DNA from: Pseudomonadota bacterium
Lineage (GTDB): Bacteria > Bdellovibrionota > Bdellovibrionia > Bdellovibrionales > JAEYZS01
DNA: 18,017 bases
Direction of reading: 5' to 3'
Assembly (NCBI GenBank): GCA_023427925.1
Contig: JAEYZS010000022.1
Span: 1 to 18,017 of the forward strand
Part shown: positions 1 to 10,200 of the stretch, in pieces
Numbering within the stretch: position 1 is the first letter of the stretch
Layout: the number at the start of each line of letters is the position of its first letter
Notes under the pieces: model-generated
The model's database searches: none
What the model saw: only the letters and a program-made list of their open reading frames with translations
What the model was told of the DNA's origin: nothing
Translations under genes and position numbers: made by a program

Positions 1-2
1 CA

Positions 3-710
3 CTTTGCGAGCTCAATTATACATCTCATAGATGTAAGGATTTTGCACTCATGGAATATTTGAAAACGTTGCACGACGACGAGTTGGTTCTTTTTACCGA
101 CGGGTATGATACCATTTTTCTCGGCAACGAAGAAGAGATCTTCATTAAGTTCCAACAATCTTCTTATGATATTCTATTTTCTGCTGAAATGATCTGCTGG
201 CCAGACAATGCTTTGGCAGACCGTTACCCAAAAGTAAACACTCCATATCGATACTTAAATTCCGGTGGTTTTTTGGGCAAGGTAAAAGCTCTGAAGAAAT
301 GTCTAGCCCAGGAAATTGTTACAGAGTCTACTGTGAAGTACCCCTTTAGTAATCAAATTTTTTGGACAGAACTATTTCTAAAGAATAGATCCACAATTGG
401 ACTAGATGCACAGTGTCGTATTTTTTGTTCGATGGCGTCGTATGAAGACTTAAAGACAAGTGAGACAGGTAAATTCGATTTGAAGCAATATTACCAGACG
501 AAACTGACTTGGTTTGTCAGAAACTTCACTGTTGAAAACAACAGAATAAGATCCAGGCTGACAAACGAGTATCCCTGCCATTTTCACTTTCAGGGCTGGT
601 CTAAGTTGCTTTTTGAGGAAGTGGTTAAAGGAATATACTTGGAAGGCGTGACCACCGAAAGATTGCTTTGCGAGTTAGTAAAATTAAAGGAGACGTTCCT
701 AAAAGAGTGA
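3..710 (+). CDS. PLOD-like (collagen hydroxylysine-type) glycosyltransferase domain protein, 5' partial
   Basis: The reading frame is open to the left window edge, so the ATG at 51 is probably internal and the real start lies outside. What is seen: FTDGYDT near the start, matching the DxxD metal/UDP-sugar site of the glycosyltransferase domain of procollagen lysyl hydroxylases (D-S-Y-D there); then FSAEMICWPD, a YRYLNSGGFLG block, and a C-terminal CHFHFQGWSK that fits the conserved histidine-glycine metal site. The order and spacing are those of the PLOD glycosyltransferase fold. The family transfers Glc or Gal from a UDP-sugar to an acceptor; the acceptor here is unknown. No dioxygenase domain follows. 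The stop is directly adjacent to the next glycosyltransferase gene, so the two are probably co-transcribed. Family assignment is good; substrate is not determined. Confidence 0.82.
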   Translation, partial: LCELNYTSHRCKDFALMEYLKTLHDDELVLFTDGYDTIFLGNEEEIFIKFQQSSYDILFSAEMICWPDNALADRYPKVNTPYRYLNSGGFLGKVKALKKCLAQEIVTESTVKYPFSNQIFWTELFLKNRSTIGLDAQCRIFCSMASYEDLKTSETGKFDLKQYYQTKLTWFVRNFTVENNRIRSRLTNEYPCHFHFQGWSKLLFEEVVKGIYLEGVTTERLLCELVKLKETFLKE

Positions 711-1742
711 TTGACTATGGAAGTACTCCCTAGGATATCTTTTTGCACAACATGCATGAACAGACTTCATCATCTGCAGAGTACATTTTTGAAAAACATT
801 CAAGATAATATTAGGTACAACAATATTGAATTCGTATTACTAAACTACGGAAGCAAAGACAACTTGGATGATTGGGTTTATAAACGACTAAAGTCTTTGA
901 TTACAGAAGGAACAGTTGTTTATCTAAAGACAGAGGAACCGAAATACTGGAATGCGGCTCATGCAAAAAATATTGCAGCGATTTACTCGAGCGGTGATGT
1001 CATTTGTAATATAGATGCGGACAGTTTTGCCGGATCGGATTTTGCGATGTACGTGAGCATGTATTTTAAAAGGCCTGGTCAATTTTTTTTATCGGGAAGA
1101 ATTCCGGCAATACCAAGTGATTGTATGGGGCGTAATTGTATAAGGAGGAAACATTATTTCGATGTGCGGGGCTATGACGAGAGAATTCTCGGATACGGGT
1201 ATGAGGATCAAGATATCTATTCTCGATTGAGAGCGTCTGGAATAAAGGAAATTGAAATTGATAGAGTTTATTTGACAACAATAAATCACTCAAATTTCGA
1301 TCGGGTCGCCCGTACCATTTTTTTTGATGAGGTTGAGTCAATTTTAGTATCTGAGGCGAGTCAACAAACGGGAGTGCTAATTTTCAAAAAAGATTTTCAA
1401 TATGAACATTTCGTTTTAACGAAGTTCATGGATTCCGCAAGAATAGATGAAGATAGAAGCGAGAGGGGAGTTTGGAGGGAGCATGATAAAGACGTAAGGA
1501 TGTTGTCTGAAATAAATAGTCGCCGTTCAATCAAATTGGAAGGTGTCGGACCAGACTGCTATTTTTATGGTGGGTCAGTCTATAGAAAAGTAAGTGACTC
1601 GAATATCAAGAATACTAATGTTCTTTTCCACTGTCAGCTATTGACAAATCAAAGAATATATCGTGAAAACATTTTGAACCGTAATGCTATAGTTAACTCT
1701 GCCGGATTTGGACTCGGTGAAGTTCAAAAGAATTTCCGCTAG
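711..1742 (+). CDS. GT2/GT7-like glycosyltransferase
   Basis: The frame opens with TTG at 711, right after the previous stop; the ATG at 717 (two residues later) is the better start because a GAG lies about 9 bp upstream. The GT-A pattern is clear: an N-terminal strand ISFCTTCMNR, then NIDADSF holding the D102-A-D104 metal-binding DxD, and GYGYEDQD at about 161-168, typical of the C-terminal half of galactosyltransferase-type GT2/GT7 enzymes (Glyco_transf_7C). The roughly 150 residues after position 190 match no domain I recognise. No signal peptide or membrane helix is visible, so it should act in the cytoplasm on a nucleotide-sugar donor. Abutment to the PLOD-like gene suggests both build the same glycan. 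Donor and acceptor cannot be read from the sequence. Confidence 0.85.
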   Translation: MTMEVLPRISFCTTCMNRLHHLQSTFLKNIQDNIRYNNIEFVLLNYGSKDNLDDWVYKRLKSLITEGTVVYLKTEEPKYWNAAHAKNIAAIYSSGDVICNIDADSFAGSDFAMYVSMYFKRPGQFFLSGRIPAIPSDCMGRNCIRRKHYFDVRGYDERILGYGYEDQDIYSRLRASGIKEIEIDRVYLTTINHSNFDRVARTIFFDEVESILVSEASQQTGVLIFKKDFQYEHFVLTKFMDSARIDEDRSERGVWREHDKDVRMLSEINSRRSIKLEGVGPDCYFYGGSVYRKVSDSNIKNTNVLFHCQLLTNQRIYRENILNRNAIVNSAGFGLGEVQKNFR

Positions 1743-1843
1743 GTAGTCTAATAACTTTATGTTGGAGGATAGACGCTCATTCAGAACAATATCCTACTTA
1801 ATATGAAGTTAGTCGAAGTTTAGTTCTTACGTTAGGTTTTAAG

Positions 1844-1872
1844 TTGAAAATCGACAATAAATATGCTATTTT
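1844..1872 (+). promoter_or_regulatory. Candidate sigma70-type promoter for the peptidase-NRPS pair
   Basis: In the 194-bp gap between the second glycosyltransferase and the peptidase, TTGAAA (1844-1849) is followed after 17 bp by TATTTT (1867-1872), about 65 bp before the ATG at 1937. Spacing is ideal and the -35 is good, but the -10 is poor and AT-rich DNA produces such matches by chance. The gap implies that the peptidase and NRPS may have their own transcript. Confidence 0.3.
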
Positions 1873-1936
1873 TCATTGTAATCTGAATACTTCGTTTCAG
1901 AACCGGCTCTGAGTTTGTTAGGTTTATCGAATTATC

Positions 1937-4183
1937 ATGAATATTAAAACTAATCAAGTACCTGCGATTTTATTCCTAACTTTTATATCTCTAATAGGAG
2001 TGTGGTCAATTAGGGCCATATCTCCTCCAGAATATGTCAATAAGTCGAAGGATGAAACGTTGTTTTCGGCAGAGGAAGCTTTTGAGCATGTGAAAGTTAT
2101 TGCAAAAGCTCCTCATAGCATTGGCACTTCGGAGCTGGGGGCTGTAAAAGAATACATAGTACAACAGTGCATTGAATCTGGTCTAGCTCATCAAATCCAA
2201 AGCTCGACAGTTTCTGCCAATTATAATGGTTTTGTAAGAGCTGCTAATATTTCTAATATAATCGTATATAAAAAGGGTACGCTGAGTTCGGGTGCGGTAT
2301 TGTTGATGGCTCATTACGATTCGCACATTAACTCGCATGGTGCTGCGGACAATGGGTCGGGAGTCGCTACCTTAATTGAGGTAATGAAAATCCTAAGTAA
2401 GAAAGCATTAAAAAATGATGTGATACTGTTGTTCACAGATGGTGAGGAAGTTGGCTCGTTTGGTGCTAAGGCCTTTGTCGAGGAAAACGAACTATTTAAG
2501 CACGTTAAAGTCGCTTTAAATCTGGAAGCAAGGGGGAGTTCGGGCATAACTCAAATGTTTGAGACAAATGCGGAGAATGGATGGATAATTAAGCAATATT
2601 CTACTGCTGTTAAACACTCATATGCGAACTCGCTAAATTTTGAAATCTATAAACTTTTGCCACACGACACAGATTTTAGCGTTTTTAAAGATAAGAATGT
2701 TACTGGCTTGAATCACGCATTTGTTGGCGAGTTCGAAAATTATCATAGTGTACGAGACATTGCTCAGAACTTGAGCTTGCGAAGCCTGCAACATCAGGGG
2801 GATAACGCCATACAACTTGTTGAGCATCTGAGTCAAATTGACTTGAGCCAAACTAGCGGGCAAGAAGTTACTTATTTCAACATTTTTGGACCTAGTCTTG
2901 TTTATTATCCCGCACTAATAAATTCCTACTTCTATATTGCTATCTGTATGCTCTTTTGCGTTATTACTTTTTTGGCACTTGCGAAAGGGAAACTTTCGAT
3001 ACGGGGTGTTCTAATTAGTTTGTTGGTATTTTTTGTTCTTAATGTATTAGCTGTTATTATGTGCAGTCTGTTTATTAGAGGGCTGGTTTGGAAATATCCC
3101 ATGCACCAGAACACGCCATTTGATAAATACGCGTCATATTTTTATTTGGTTGCTTGTATGGCTATTGGATTAATGGTCTTTGTATGGCCATTGAATTGGT
3201 TAATTAATAGGTATGGAATTCTTTCTGCTCAATTTGGATCGTTATTAGTGATTTTTCTTGAATTGAACATACTTCGATTCACAATGCCATCAGCCCAATA
3301 CTTACTTTCTCTGCCTTTAATTTTCATTTTGTTTGGACTAATTGCTGTTATTTTATTCCATGCTAGATTAAAGCCTATCTGGATCGACACATTTTTTTTT
3401 GTGGCGGCGGTTCCTTGTGTTGTATTATTAGCCCCCGCTGTTTCGCTACTATTCGAAGTTTTCGGGATAAGTGTGATTTCACCTGTAATGTTGCTTTTCA
3501 GTGGTGCGATTGTAGTTTTTTTAATGCCGTTAATATACAGCGCCGCTCCTGGCGGGCGTTATCGGTACGCTATTGCTGGATTTGTCATATTTCTGGGATC
3601 AATTTTTTGGGGCCATACTAAGGTAAAGGATCTGAGCAGAAACCCTGATAGTTTCTTTGTGTATTATGAGGCGGATTTAGATAAACCAAGCACGAGTTGG
3701 ATTACTGATCGGGAAGTCAACAGCAATTGTGCCAAGGTTTTTTTTAAAAACCCGAGATATGAAAAAGGCTTGGTGGTTTCGGATGCACCTTTTTTGGAAT
3801 TCGCTCCACCCGAATTGACAGTTTTATCTGAGACGACTGATAGTTTTGTTCGAACTTTGAGAGTTCATTTGTCAAATCCGAGAAAGTCGCTATTGATGCG
3901 TATCTCATTCGATGGCTTAGAAGTACGGAATATTAAATTTAATGATAGGAGGGTGGAGGAAATTCCTGGAGAACGAGGTATTGTTTTGTTTAGTTATTAT
4001 GGGGTAGGTTCCGAAGGTTTTACATTGGATATCGAAACAACACCAGGCACACTTCAACTGCTGGTAGAAGATTTCTCATCAGGATTGCCCGTGTTTCACG
4101 ACTTTAAGATTGGTGACGGATGTATCCCCGCACCTGGTTACAGTAGCAACACAACAAGAGTAAGAAAGGCATTTCGTCTCTAG
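1937..4183 (+). CDS. Membrane-anchored M28 zinc metallopeptidase, ERMP1/FXNA-like architecture
   Basis: Residues about 9-27 form an N-terminal membrane anchor. The M28 domain (about 40-300) carries the expected co-catalytic zinc set: H126-Y-D128, D138 in AADNGSG, the catalytic/ligand pair E170-E171 in TDGEEVG, E197 in NLEARG and H270 in YHSVRD. Nothing essential is missing. About eight hydrophobic helices follow (328-560), then a soluble C-terminal domain (561-748). Anchor, peptidase and eight helices is the layout of eukaryotic ER metallopeptidase 1 (FXNA). M28 enzymes are usually aminopeptidases or carboxypeptidases. Lysine before the first helix suggests a cytoplasmic N-terminus and therefore a catalytic domain outside the cytoplasm (inference). 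No clear Shine-Dalgarno precedes the ATG. The NRPS follows at 19-61 bp, so they are probably one operon; the peptidase could mature or inactivate the peptide product. Confidence 0.88.
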   Translation: MNIKTNQVPAILFLTFISLIGVWSIRAISPPEYVNKSKDETLFSAEEAFEHVKVIAKAPHSIGTSELGAVKEYIVQQCIESGLAHQIQSSTVSANYNGFVRAANISNIIVYKKGTLSSGAVLLMAHYDSHINSHGAADNGSGVATLIEVMKILSKKALKNDVILLFTDGEEVGSFGAKAFVEENELFKHVKVALNLEARGSSGITQMFETNAENGWIIKQYSTAVKHSYANSLNFEIYKLLPHDTDFSVFKDKNVTGLNHAFVGEFENYHSVRDIAQNLSLRSLQHQGDNAIQLVEHLSQIDLSQTSGQEVTYFNIFGPSLVYYPALINSYFYIAICMLFCVITFLALAKGKLSIRGVLISLLVFFVLNVLAVIMCSLFIRGLVWKYPMHQNTPFDKYASYFYLVACMAIGLMVFVWPLNWLINRYGILSAQFGSLLVIFLELNILRFTMPSAQYLLSLPLIFILFGLIAVILFHARLKPIWIDTFFFVAAVPCVVLLAPAVSLLFEVFGISVISPVMLLFSGAIVVFLMPLIYSAAPGGRYRYAIAGFVIFLGSIFWGHTKVKDLSRNPDSFFVYYEADLDKPSTSWITDREVNSNCAKVFFKNPRYEKGLVVSDAPFLEFAPPELTVLSETTDSFVRTLRVHLSNPRKSLLMRISFDGLEVRNIKFNDRRVEEIPGERGIVLFSYYGVGSEGFTLDIETTPGTLQLLVEDFSSGLPVFHDFKIGDGCIPAPGYSSNTTRVRKAFRL

Positions 4184-4202
4184 TTCGCCAGTTCAAGAAT
4201 GT

Positions 4203-7200
4203 TTGTCAACGAATAGTCTCAGTAAAGATCAATTTTGTATTGAAATGAAGAAATTAACTTACCCTTTGCATCTCGCACAAGTAGATATTTACTATGACCA
4301 ACTTGTTCACAGTAGGAGTCCTCATTATAATGTTGGAGGTTATATTAAGATCAAAGGCAATTTAAATAAAGATCGACTGATAGAAATTGCATCATATGTG
4401 CCGAAAGTATTTGATGTTTTTAAAATGCGATTTACGGAAAACAAAGACGGCGAAATATTATTTATGGGGGTTTATTGCCGGATCTCGATTTCAGAGATTG
4501 ATTTTAGTGACCAGATAAACCCAGCAAGTTCAGCTTTGAAGTGGATTCAAGATAGATTCAATATTGCATTTCAATTCTCCGAATCCTGTCCTCCTTTTGA
4601 ACAATGTTTGTTGAAAATTGATACCGCAGAATATTGGCTTTACAATAGATGCCATCATCTTGTTACTGATGGATTTGGATTCACAGTCTGGGCAAAGTAC
4701 TTGGCTTTAGCTTATAGAAATTCAAATGAAATTACCCTTCATCCTCATTATTTGAATGAAATTGACTCGTCAATTCGCTACTTAGACTCAAATGAATACA
4801 ATCGGGATAAGAAATATTGGAATGCTAAGCTAACTAGTCTTCCCGAAAGACTTCTTGAGCGGAAGTACTCTCCGCAAACTGCAGGCAAGCATGCGAGTCA
4901 TAGCTTTAGTTCTGTTTTGAATTCGAAACTACGAGCACAACTTGATGAATTTTGCTTGTCGACTAGCTTTAATTTGCAACAGGTCACGATAGCTGCAGTT
5001 GCAGCGTATTTTGGAAAGACTACACGTCGTACTGAATTCGTTTTTGGAATTCCTGTGCATAGACGAAATAATAGGCGTGTTCAGAAGATCATGGGATCCT
5101 TCTCGGGAATAATTCCCTTTGTATGTCAGTATTCAAGCCACTCGAAGTCATCTGACTTTTTGCGATATATCAAACGAAGCCAAGCGTCCGATTATCGTTA
5201 TCATAATTACTTAATGAGCCACTTAAATCGAGACTTAGGGAACACATCGAAAGATGGAAGTTTGTTTGACGTTGTGATAAGCTATGAGCGACTTGACTTC
5301 GACGTTGATTTTGGTGATGATGTTTACTCGGAGGTTGTTCGCGTAACAAGTGAGCATGAGATCATTCCCTTGACAGTAACCTGGAGAGACTTTGGAAATA
5401 ATCAGCCTCTTCAACTACATTTGAATTATCACGCTGAATTCTTTTCAGATGAAGAGATTAAGCTAATTGCTGATAGACTCATTTACATTATCGGACAGCT
5501 CATTGATGGAGCATCCCTTACTATGGATCAAATTGAGATTATCCCAGCCGCCGAATTGGTCAAAATTCGAAAATTCTCCTATGGTAGAGAAGAAATCGCC
5601 TACTCGGATACTCTAGATCGATTAATTGAGCACAGCGTTTCTATGTTTCCGGATTCAATTGCAATTTCATATCAGGATGAACTTTTGTCTTACGGAGAAC
5701 TGAATCAAAGAGCGAACCAGTTTGCGAGGTATCTAATAAGCCGCGATGTAGGTGCTGGAGACTTGGTTGCCATTTTTGCCGACAAGAGCCTGGAACTTGT
5801 GATAGGAATGCTTGGAATCATAAAAGTTGGCGCTGCGTATGTTCCGATTGACACAAGATACCCTATCGATAGAGTTCGTCTAATTGCTTCAAACTGTAAT
5901 TCAAAAGTAACCGTAATTTCGAGCGATACCGGATTACTATTGGAGGGAGCAGGTGAAATAATTGATTTGAAGGAAGACTGGCAAACGGTCGCGAAATTTC
6001 CAAAACACAATTTGCATCGCGACAATAATATAGAGCAGTTATTCTATGTGATCTATACGTCTGGATCAACGGGTATCCCAAAAGGTGTGCGTGTTTCTCA
6101 GCGCGGCGTTGTTAATCTACTTTCTTGGTACATACGTGAGTTTAGCTTGTCGGAGAAAGACGCCAACCTCGTTGTGGGATCGTTAGGTTTCGATCTAACC
6201 CAAAAGAATATTTTTGCGTCCTTGATTGTTGGTGGAGTACTAGTGTTCCCAAAAACGAACGATTTTGATGAGGAGACAATTACTGACTTAATATTGCAGC
6301 GTAACATTACGGTGGTTAATTGTGCGCCAAGCATGTTTTATCCTTTGGTTCAAAAAGATGAGCATATCGACAAACTGAATTCTCTGAGACTTCTAATCTT
6401 GGGTGGCGAATCAATACAAATCAGGCAGTTTAAGAAATGGACTAGTAAAGCTAAGTACAGTTGTGAAATCGTCAATACTTATGGCCCCACGGAGTGCACT
6501 GATATTGCGACGTGTTATCGAATCAAGGAGATTGACGGTATCATTTTGCCGACAATTCCAATTGGGCATCCAATATTCGGTACGAAGGTTTTTATATTAA
6601 ATGGAAATGAAGAGCTACAGCCTTTGGGTGTATTAGGGGAAATCTACATTGGGGGCGCAGGTGTTGGTCTAGGTTATTTCAATGATGAAGTCTTGAATAG
6701 TGAAAAATTCAAATTCATTTCTATATGCGGAGAATCCCATAGGCTATATAAAACTGGAGACTTTGGAAGAATGAATATGGCGGGTGAAATAGAGTACTTG
6801 GGACGTCTCGATCGCCAAGTCAAACTAAGAGGATACCGCATTGAGCTGGGGGAAATAGAGCAAGTACTTCGACAGCATAGTTCAATTAATCTGGCGGCAG
6901 TTCTTGTTAACGACGAGGGTAAGCACGAAAAGTTGATTGCATTTGTAAGTTTCAGCGGTACTTTTGAGAAGGGGAGTCTAATGGCCTTTTTGAGGAAAAA
7001 ACTTCCGCCATACATGATACCGCAAGAATTTATTCCCTTGGACGAATTTCCACTAACACCGAACGGCAAGATTGATTACGGTAGACTCAGCGGCTTTGAG
7101 CGAGAAAATTACGAGGAGGATTTGGCTCCGAGCAATATGATTGAGAAGCAGCTGTGTGATATTTGGGCAAGCGTTCTAGGCGTTCAAAATATCGGCGTTA

Positions 7201-10200
7201 ATTCTGACTTTTTCGATTTCGGAGGGAATTCTCTCACGGCAGCAAGGATTGTTTCATTGGTAAATAAAAAGTTTCAAATTAAAATTCCGGTTGAGTACAT
7301 ATTTGATCACTCTTCTATTCGGCGATTTGCAGCGGGCTTGAATGACTTTAGTTTTTCTCCGAGTAGGGTGTCCTTTGAAAACATAGAGTCAACAGCTAAT
7401 TTGCCTTTGTCTTACGAACAGGAAAGACTCTGGATCATTGATCAGCTTGAAGGGACAACTCACTATATCATACCGGTTGTACTACGGGTAGAAGGACAAA
7501 TTAGCTTATCGGCCCTTGAGTTTGCTTTAAATGCTGTTTTGAGGCGACATGAATCCCTTAGAATGCTCATATATGAAGAGAATTCGATTGCTTTTCAAAA
7601 AATTTCGGAAAATGACCATTCTTGTTTGGAGTATGTCGATATAGGTCAAGAATTTCAATCCATTGCTTCAAGCCAGATCGTCGAGTCATTCCTTGCGAAG
7701 CCTTTTGATTTAAAGAAAGACTTGAAGCTAAGAGCCCTTCTGGTTGAGCACAGCAAAAATGTATATGACCTGGCAATTGCAATTCACCATATTGCATGTG
7801 ATGGGCAATCATTAGTTATTATTATTAAAGAGTTGTTTGCTATTTACAATAGTTATTTGGATAGGTGTGAGCCTGAATTATCGACGTCGAATGTTAAGTT
7901 TAGCGACTTCGTTTTATGGCAAAAAGAGTATCTCGGTGAAAATGAAATAGAGAGAAAGTTATTCTATTGGAAAAATAAATTGGCAGGCATTAGACCTTTA
8001 AAATTGCCAACTCATTTTTCAGTTCCAGCCTCCGTCAGTAATAACAGTGATACTTTCACATTTTCGCTTAACGAAGAAATGCTATTGTCACTTAGTGATA
8101 TATCTAAGTCTAATTCATGCACATTATTCATGTCGCTTTTGACATTATTCAAAATTTTTCTTCATAAATATACTGGACAGCAGGATATATCTATTTTAAC
8201 TCCGGTCAGTGTTCGGGCGAACGAAGACTTAAAGGATGTCGTAGGATTTTTTGTAAATACAATTGTATTGAGAAGCGAAGTTAGAGGGAATTTGTCATTC
8301 TTGACTCTTTTGAAGCAAATACGAGAAACTTTTCTTTCATCCTACGAGTATCAGGATGTGCCATACAACAGAATTGTTAAGTGCATTTCAGATATGGATT
8401 TTCTAGATCACTCAATTTTCAATGTGATGTTTGCTTTTGAGGAGGATGAAAAATTGAATATTGAGGATGGATTTAAAGGCTGCGTGACTCGGCTTCAAAG
8501 TAATTCACACAATACAGCAAAATTTGATTTGACGTTTACTTTAAAAAAATTTTCGTCTAGACTTGATATCGTAGCAGAATACCGCACAGACTTGTTTAGC
8601 CGGGAAACTTTAAAAAAAATGTGTGAGCATTTTAGGCAACTAAGCGTCAATGTTATGCGGAGTCCAGAACTTCCAATTTCTCACTTAGATATGCTTCTTG
8701 AAGATGATTTTGAAATAATTTCATCGAGTAATGAATTGTGCCAGTCAAAATATCAGGAAACGGCGACAATCCTAGACTTATTTGAGAGGCAGGTTTCACA
8801 ACTGCCTGACAGAGTTGCGGTTAATTTCGGCGACATCGAACTAACATTTTCAGTTTTAAACGAGAGGGCAAATCGACTTGCCAACTATTTAAGGGCCTTG
8901 GGTGTTACTCGAGGTTGTTTAGTCTGTCTCTGTATGGACCGCAGTGAAGAAATAATAGTTGCAATATTAGCGATACTTAAGACGGGCGCTGCATATGTTC
9001 CTATCGATCCCGAATACCCGGATGACCGGATTATTGCTATATTGAAAGATACAGATGCAGGCTTCATTCTCATCGATAAGTCGGTTCATTGGAAATATGA
9101 TTGCAAGATCGTTAATCTCGGTGACGAAATCGATGCGTTAAAGATTCAGTCTCAATCCTCCGAAAACCTAAAGGTTGACATCCGAAGTAACGATTTGGCA
9201 TACGTTATCTATACGTCGGGCTCGACAGGAAGGCCGAGGGGAGTTATGGTTGAACATCGGAACGTTGTTAGACTACTGATGGTCGAGAACTCTCCTTTTG
9301 ACTTCAAGCCTGATGATACATGGATAGTTGTACATTCGTTTTGTTTCGATTTCGCTGTTTGGGAAATATTTGGCGCTCTTTTCTTTGGAGCACGAATGGT
9401 AATTGCCAGTAACAGAGAAATAATGGATGCCTCAATGCTGAAGACAATGGTTTATGACCACTGCGTTACTGTCTTGAATTTGACACCCAGCTTATTTTAT
9501 ACGATAAGTGAGGAAATTATTAAGGGCACTGATGAGGCTTGTCTAAGGTTTCTCATTTTCGGTGGGGAATCCTTGAAAAAGTCGAAGCTCAAGGCTTGGA
9601 GCGAAAGATTCAAGAAATGTAAGATAATCAATATGTATGGAATCACAGAAACGACTGTTCACGTTACTCACTTTGAGATCAATTCCGAAAATCTTCTAGA
9701 TGATAGAGATTTAATAGGTAGACCAATTCCGACCACTTCACTGTTTGTTATGGACTCCTTTGGGAAGCCAACGCCGGTTGGTGTTTTTGGTGAGTTGTGC
9801 GTAGGGGGCGCCGGATTGGCAAGAGGATACCTTAATAGTCCCGAGCTTACTGCCGAGAAATTTATTCTTGGAGGTTTTGGAGGTAAATTGGATACTGTTT
9901 TGTACCGCTCTGGCGATGTTGGAAGGCTTTTAGATAGTAGGACATTCGAATTTGCTGGAAGACTCGATGACCAAATTAGTATTCGAGGTTATAGAGTTGA
10001 GCCAGGTGAAATTGAAGCTACGTTGCTCATGTGCGAATATGTTGAGCATGCAATCGTGACTCCACAGGAATCGCACAGCGGCCTGCACTTGATCGCGTAT
10101 ATTGTTCCCAGAGGAATCTATAGGGAAGAACTTATTGTGGAATTTTTGGAAGGCAAGCTGCCGTCACACATGATTCCGAATTATTTTGTTGAAATCCAAG

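Noticed and set aside
3415..3621. Cysteine-rich small plus-strand frame inside the peptidase.
   Set aside because: It is an out-of-frame shadow of the peptidase membrane helices.
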